Positions 30,616-34,026 of a DNA stretch of 34,026 bases are shown here, in pieces. Location of the stretch: NCBI GenBank assembly GCA_012519085.1, contig JAAYQX010000013.1, forward strand, positions 1 to 34,026. The letters are read 5' to 3'. The notes under the pieces were generated by a model, which saw nothing but the letters and a program-made list of their open reading frames with translations, was not told the origin of the DNA and searched no databases. The position numbers and the translations under genes are program-made. Within the stretch, counting starts at the first letter, position 1; each line of letters opens with the position of its first letter. This stretch comes from Clostridiaceae bacterium. GTDB lineage: Bacteria > Bacillota > Clostridia > Saccharofermentanales > DTU023.

Positions 30616-32760
30616 GAAATACCTACAGAAGAGACAGAAACAGAAGCAGTTGCAGAGGAAGCACTTGCGACAGAAGTAATCCCGGAAGAGACGCAAGTAG
30701 AAACAGCAACAGAAGCCAAGTCTGAAAAAAGGCTTATAGAAGAAAATCCTGAGCAAACCGAAGAGACCGTTCCAAAGGTTGGTTTGAGGGGAGGCTCCAG
30801 GCCGCCCGGCTGGTCTAAGGATGAAGATGGCAATTGGTACTATTACGAGGATTATGGAATACCCTATCATGGCTGGTTACTCTACGATGGTCATTGGTAT
30901 TACATTTTTTACGGTTTAATGTGCACAGGCCCAACTTGGGCAGAGGATTCGCTTGGCGAAATGTATTATTGGCGCTTAAATGATGATGGCCGCTTGGAAG
31001 CGAAAGCCGGTTGGGTCGGTCGGCATGGTCTTTGGTATTATTTTAATTCTAACGGTAAGGGTCATGATGGCTGGTTAAAATATAACAACAAATGGTATTA
31101 CTTTAAGAGAGGCTCCATGTGCATAGGCCCAACTTTGGTAGAGGATACTAGTGGCGAAGAATATTATTGGCGCTTAAATAACGACAATGGCCACTTGGAA
31201 GAGAAAGCCGGTTGGGTTGAGGATTTTTATGGTCTTTGGCATTATTTTGACACTAATGGCAGGGGTTACACTGGCTGGTTGTCCTACAACGGCTATTGGT
31301 ATTACTTCTTTAGAGGCTCCATGTTCACGACAGGGAGATACCTTATATATGATGAGAGTACCAACGAATATGACTATTGGCATTTCGACGAAGAAGGACG
31401 ATTGATCACTACTACAGAGTGGTATCAAGCTTCAGATGGTAATTGGTTCTATAGATCTGGTGGGAAAGACCATGATGGCTGGTTAAGATATAACAATAAA
31501 TGGTATTTTATACACGTATACCATGGCATGTATTCTGACGGCATGAGATGGGTAGGTGATGTTCAATATAATTTTGCCGCAGACGGACAAGTGATTGAAG
31601 AAGGCGGTTGGGTTAAAATCGATGGTGCTTGGTACTATTATGATCAAGATGGTTCATTCCATCATGGCTGGCTACCCTACAATGGAAAATGGTATTACCT
31701 TGAAAATGGTTACATGTGTACCGGGATAAGAAACATTGACGGATATTACTGGTGGCGATTTAATGATGAAGGACACCTAGTAGCCAAAGCCGGTTGGGTT
31801 GAGGAATATGGTTTTAAGTATTATTTTGACCATAACGGTAAGGGGCTCAATGACTGGTTATTATATGATGGAAAATGGTATTACATTTCTTATGGTGAAA
31901 TGTGCACAGGCCCAACTCCAACTTGGGCAGAAGATTCGCTTGGCGAAATGTATTACTGGCGATTAAACAACGCCGGCCAATTGGAAACCAAAGCCGGCTG
32001 GTTTGAGGATAAAGACGGTGGTGAGTGGTATTATTTTGACCATAGCGGCAAGGGTTTTAAAGGCTGGTTACCCTACAATAGGCAATGGTATTACTTTGAT
32101 GCCGGGAAAATGTGTAGAGGGCCAGCCTATGTATCTGAAGACGGATATTACTGGCGATTCAATGACAGTGGAGAATTGGAAGCGAAAGCCGGTTGGGTTG
32201 AGGATAAATACTGGAATGATTGGTATTATTTTAATTCTAACGGTCAGGGTTATGATGGCTGGCTACTTCATAATGGGAAATATTATTACCTTAAGAAAGG
32301 CTATATGTTAAAAGATGGTTTTGGAAATGCAGGTGGTAAATTATGTGAATTTAGTAAGGATGGTGTCTGGATCAGAAATCTTAAGGGCTGGGTAAAAAAC
32401 AAAAATGGCTACTATTATTACGCCAATCAAGATAGTACAATTCCTGCCGGCTGGTTAAAATATAACAACAAATGGTATTATATCTACGAAAATGGCCAAA
32501 TGGCGATAGATTATGCTTTTGCAGATGATAATATCTATGTTTTTGAAAGCTCGGGAGCATTAGCCAGCGGTTGGTTCAGAAACATCTATGGAAATCTATG
32601 CTATGCCAGTAGTAATGGCACCGTCTATCATGGTTGGTTACAACAAGGCAGCAAGTGGTACTATATCTATGGAAGCATTAAAGTAATAGATGCTGCACGG
32701 AGAATCAATGGCAAGGCTCACAAATTCGACAGGTATGGCGTTTGGCTCTCAGAGAAATGA
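30517..32760 (+). CDS. Surface protein with acidic stalk and about ten cell-wall-binding modules (main ORF of a frameshifted gene)
   Basis: The ORF track begins at a GTG inside the acidic stalk. The true gene probably begins at 30275, and this frame is open back to at least 30376. Residues 1-100 are Thr/Glu/Val repeats (TTAEEPTTEEATVADDNEEE). From about residue 108 to the end come roughly ten modules of 60-70 residues, each built as GWV..WYYF..NGKG..GWL.YN.KWYYF..G.M. This is the choline/glucan-binding repeat type (CW_binding, PF01473-like). They normally hold secreted proteins on wall polymers or bind carbohydrate. No enzymatic domain is present, so the protein is all stalk plus binding repeats: an adhesin or scaffold candidate. 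A close paralog starts 1 kb downstream. Confidence 0.85.
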   Translation: MLVEITVESSTVEETTAEEPTTEEATVADDNEEEIPTEETETEAVAEEALATEVIPEETQVETATEAKSEKRLIEENPEQTEETVPKVGLRGGSRPPGWSKDEDGNWYYYEDYGIPYHGWLLYDGHWYYIFYGLMCTGPTWAEDSLGEMYYWRLNDDGRLEAKAGWVGRHGLWYYFNSNGKGHDGWLKYNNKWYYFKRGSMCIGPTLVEDTSGEEYYWRLNNDNGHLEEKAGWVEDFYGLWHYFDTNGRGYTGWLSYNGYWYYFFRGSMFTTGRYLIYDESTNEYDYWHFDEEGRLITTTEWYQASDGNWFYRSGGKDHDGWLRYNNKWYFIHVYHGMYSDGMRWVGDVQYNFAADGQVIEEGGWVKIDGAWYYYDQDGSFHHGWLPYNGKWYYLENGYMCTGIRNIDGYYWWRFNDEGHLVAKAGWVEEYGFKYYFDHNGKGLNDWLLYDGKWYYISYGEMCTGPTPTWAEDSLGEMYYWRLNNAGQLETKAGWFEDKDGGEWYYFDHSGKGFKGWLPYNRQWYYFDAGKMCRGPAYVSEDGYYWRFNDSGELEAKAGWVEDKYWNDWYYFNSNGQGYDGWLLHNGKYYYLKKGYMLKDGFGNAGGKLCEFSKDGVWIRNLKGWVKNKNGYYYYANQDSTIPAGWLKYNNKWYYIYENGQMAIDYAFADDNIYVFESSGALASGWFRNIYGNLCYASSNGTVYHGWLQQGSKWYYIYGSIKVIDAARRINGKAHKFDRYGVWLSEK
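30820..32757 (+). repeat. Array of about ten cell-wall-binding repeats
   Basis: The modules recur every 180-210 bases with recurring DNA such as GGCTGGTTAAAATATAACAA (31069 and 32450 areas) and GAAAGCCGGTTGGGT. The first eight share the CTGP/MCTG and YYWRLND blocks. The last two are more diverged, as expected at the end of an expanding array. Confidence 0.85.
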
Positions 32761-32818
32761 TGCGGATTGATTTCTGATTTGTTAACTAAGGCTTCGGTAT
32801 AATCAGTTGAATAAGTGT

Positions 32819-32940
32819 CAATCTAACTTTAATTCAAGATTGTACATATCGAAACAACTATTCCAAACCGAACCAAACAAACTTATAATATGAGAAGGGG
32901 TTTCCTTGATTAAGTTAATCAAAGGAAACTCCTTTTTCTA
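32819..32940 (+). repeat. Promoter-terminator module, copy 1
   Basis: The shared sequence runs from CAATCTAACTT through ACTATTCCAAACCGAACCAAA and TTATAATAT to a GAAGGGGTTT hairpin. It matches 33587-33710 closely, except in the hairpin, where the arms differ but pairing is kept. It lies 59 bases after the stop of the first surface protein. Confidence 0.85.
32895..32938 (+). terminator. Terminator hairpin of module copy 1
   Basis: AAGGGGTTTCCTTGATT (32895-32911) pairs with AATCAAAGGAAACTCCTT (32917-32934), with one wobble and one bulged A, then CTTTTTC. It probably terminates the first surface-protein transcript. Confidence 0.85.
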
Positions 32941-33287
32941 AAAAATAGTGCAATGTTTTTCCTTGTAATACTTTAAAAATTTATATGGTCATAATGCCCG
33001 ACATAATTCTGACGAGATGAAGAATAAGCGGTCGGCGATGATTTCCTGCAAAGACGACTTTCGTCCTGTTAGTTTCTTGTTGGAAGCTTTGGACGAAGAC
33101 GCTGTAAAATGAGTATCGTTTGAATTAAATTTGTTTTCCGAAGGCGCTATGCAATCAATTCCGGCGCTTTGGCGATTTCCTACGTTTTGAGTGGCTGTTA
33201 CTGGTCTCGGGGCAGCCGGACCTGTTTTTAGTGCCTTCGAATAAGATATTGATGTGAGCGTCAACCCTAGACGTGTTTCTATCGTAA

Positions 33288-33590
33288 CTAGGTGAGGTTT
33301 TTGAAATATGTCGGCGTCAGATCGGAAATTTTCTTTTGTTCGCTGGCATTTCGTAACATTGCCGCCTCTGTCAGGATATAAATAAAGTAGTTGTAGGGAT
33401 CAACTCCCGTTTCTTTGGCAGTCTCAACGAGAGAGTCGAGAACCGCGCTGGCAGCAGCTCCTCTGGGCGTGTTGGCAAAGAGCAAGATCAACAGTTTGTT
33501 GAAGCTCAGATTGTAAGGCTCGACCGAGAGATTGAAGAGATTTTCATATTCACTTATTAAATTAATATCGCCAATAGAATAGAAGGCAAT
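33288..33590 (-). pseudogene. IS66-family transposase C-terminal remnant
   Basis: The minus-strand frame gives LLFANTPRGAAASAVLDSLVETA and then KETGVDPYNYFIYILTEA, the C-terminal signature of IS66 transposases (FxxTPxGAxASAxxxSxVETAKxNGLxPYxYLxYL). Everything N-terminal of about 33495 is missing or unrecognisable (SEYENLFNLSVEPYNLSFNK). The frame is closed by a stop at 33591-33593 within module copy 2. It is therefore a fragment, with no transposase function. Confidence 0.72.
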
Positions 33591-33592
33591 CT

Positions 33593-33608
33593 AACTTGAA
33601 TTCAAGTT
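33593..33608. promoter_or_regulatory. Perfect 16-base palindrome upstream of a promoter
   Basis: AACTTGAATTCAAGTT is fully self-complementary and ends 42 bases before the -10 box of module copy 2. In copy 1 the equivalent site (AACTTTAATTCAAGAT) has lost symmetry at two positions. Confidence 0.5.
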
Positions 33609-33661
33609 CTGCTATATTGAAATACTATTCCAAACCGAACCAAATAAATTTATAATATAAG

Positions 33662-33708
33662 AAGGGGTTTTCATTTGATTAGCTAAATCAAGGAAGCCCC
33701 TTATTTTT
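33662..33708 (+). terminator. Hairpin with T-run between promoter and second surface gene (possible attenuator)
   Basis: AAGGGG (33662-33667) pairs with CCCCTT (33697-33702) and TTTGATT with AAATCAA inside it, followed by TTATTTTT. It begins about 6 bases after the TATAAT box and 36 bases before the downstream gene, so a transcript from that promoter would meet it at once. Confidence 0.75.
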
Positions 33709-33743
33709 CCTTAAAATGAGCATTCATTTGGAAGGAGGTATCT

Positions 33744-34026
33744 ATGTTCAAGAAGTATCGGCATCTTCTGTTCTTGTTTCTCTGTTTAATTATAGTTTTT
33801 AGTGTTGGCACGAAAGTCTATGCAGCAGAGACAATTACAGAAGAAAGACCAGCAGAGACGACAGCAACAGTAGAAACGATATCGGAAGAAACAACTACCG
33901 AAGAAACAACTTCGGAAGAAGTAACCGCAGAAGAAAGTGCAGAAACGATATCTACAGAAGAGCCGGAAGCAGTTAGAGACGAAACATTAGTAGAGACGAC
34001 ATCGGCAGAAGAAACGACAGCAGAAG
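33744..34026 (+). CDS. Second surface-protein paralog, 5' end only
   Basis: The ORF is missing from the track because it runs off the window. AAGGAGG lies 5 bases before the ATG. The signal peptide (MFKKYRHLLFLFLCLIIVFS, cleavage after KVYA) is nearly identical to that encoded at 30275. An acidic Thr/Glu repeat stalk follows (ETISEETTTEETTSEEVTAE). The frame is open for all 94 visible codons. It shares EEPEAV and TLVETT-like segments with the stalk of the first paralog, so the two genes arose by duplication. Wall-binding repeats are expected beyond the window but cannot be seen. Confidence 0.82.
   Translation, partial: MFKKYRHLLFLFLCLIIVFSVGTKVYAAETITEERPAETTATVETISEETTTEETTSEEVTAEESAETISTEEPEAVRDETLVETTSAEETTAE

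Larger units (their letters stand above)
33587..33710 (+). repeat. Promoter-terminator module, copy 2
   Basis: Second copy of the module at 32819-32940. It contains the perfect palindrome AACTTGAATTCAAGTT (33593-33608), the conserved CTATTCCAAACCGAACCAAA, TATAAT at 33651-33656 with TTCCAA-like -35 sequence 17 bases upstream, and a hairpin. It sits directly upstream of the second surface-protein gene. Confidence 0.85.
32761..33743. other. Non-coding and degraded region between two surface-protein paralogs
   Basis: It holds, in order, a promoter-terminator module (32819-32940), a stretch of about 340 bases where I see nothing functional, an IS66 transposase remnant (minus strand, to about 33590), and a second copy of the module (33587-33710). 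The 91-residue minus-strand ORF at 32989-33264 is not recognisable. Confidence 0.7.

Noticed and set aside
30366-30870. Minus-strand Ser/Val-rich ORFs (155 and 108 residues)
   Set aside because: Antisense of the GAA/ACA-rich stalk repeats, which leaves long open frames by composition alone.
32989-33264. 91-residue minus-strand ORF as a gene
   Set aside because: No clear ribosome binding site, a Ser/Asn/Lys composition without recognisable motif, and a position in degraded DNA beside an IS remnant.

Overview
The window looks like a low-to-mid GC Gram-positive bacterium of the class Clostridia. Grounds: an ispH-ribosomal S1 fusion downstream of scpA/scpB/cmk/plsC, an LTA-synthase-type sulfatase, lipoproteins with acidic stalks, an IMP dehydrogenase of the GSICITREQ type, and strong AGGAGG ribosome binding sites. 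Genus is not claimed. No tRNA, rRNA or CRISPR array was seen.

Layout. (1) 1-3957, minus strand: a DUF3798 lipoprotein cut by the left edge, then a two-gene unit made of a TolQ/ExbB/MotA-like (ZorA-like) membrane protein with a long coiled-coil tail and an unrecognised partner with an acidic disordered N-terminus. (2) 4169-10138, plus strand: housekeeping genes pyrG, guaB, greA and lysS. Two are odd: PyrG has Gly where the glutaminase nucleophile Cys should be, and LysS carries a C-terminal tRNA-binding domain. (3) 10197-14865: ferredoxin-domain aldo/keto reductase plus small membrane protein, an RsuA-type pseudouridine synthase, an MFS permease, and murI overlapping the permease tail-to-tail. 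(4) 14967-21064, envelope genes: an LTA-synthase-like sulfatase with an apparently leaderless promoter, a stand-alone E2/CAT-like acyltransferase whose HRxxDG motif reads ERxxDG, a sigma-region-4-like HTH protein preceded by a perfect inverted repeat, and an L,D-transpeptidase lipoprotein with an Ig-like domain and a Pro-rich stalk. (5) 21104-29854, one dense plus-strand run: NusG-II protein, Gx transporter, ApbE flavinyltransferase, M50 protease, scpA, scpB, cmk, plsC, and ispH-S1. (6) 29855-34026, accessory region: two paralogous secreted proteins with acidic Thr/Glu repeat stalks, the first followed by about ten cell-wall-binding (choline/glucan-binding type) modules. They are separated by an IS66 transposase remnant and two copies of a roughly 120 bp promoter-plus-terminator module.

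Two reading frames are broken by what look like single-base deletions: the acidic C-terminal tail of IspH-S1 (about 29641-29650), and the junction between signal peptide and stalk of the first surface protein (about 30370-30385). They could be assembly errors in A-rich repeats, real mutations, or, for the surface protein, phase variation. The most promising places for new biology are the Cys-less CTP synthase, the LysRS-TRBD fusion, the ZorA-like pair at 1199-3957, and the surface-protein array with its repeated regulatory modules.
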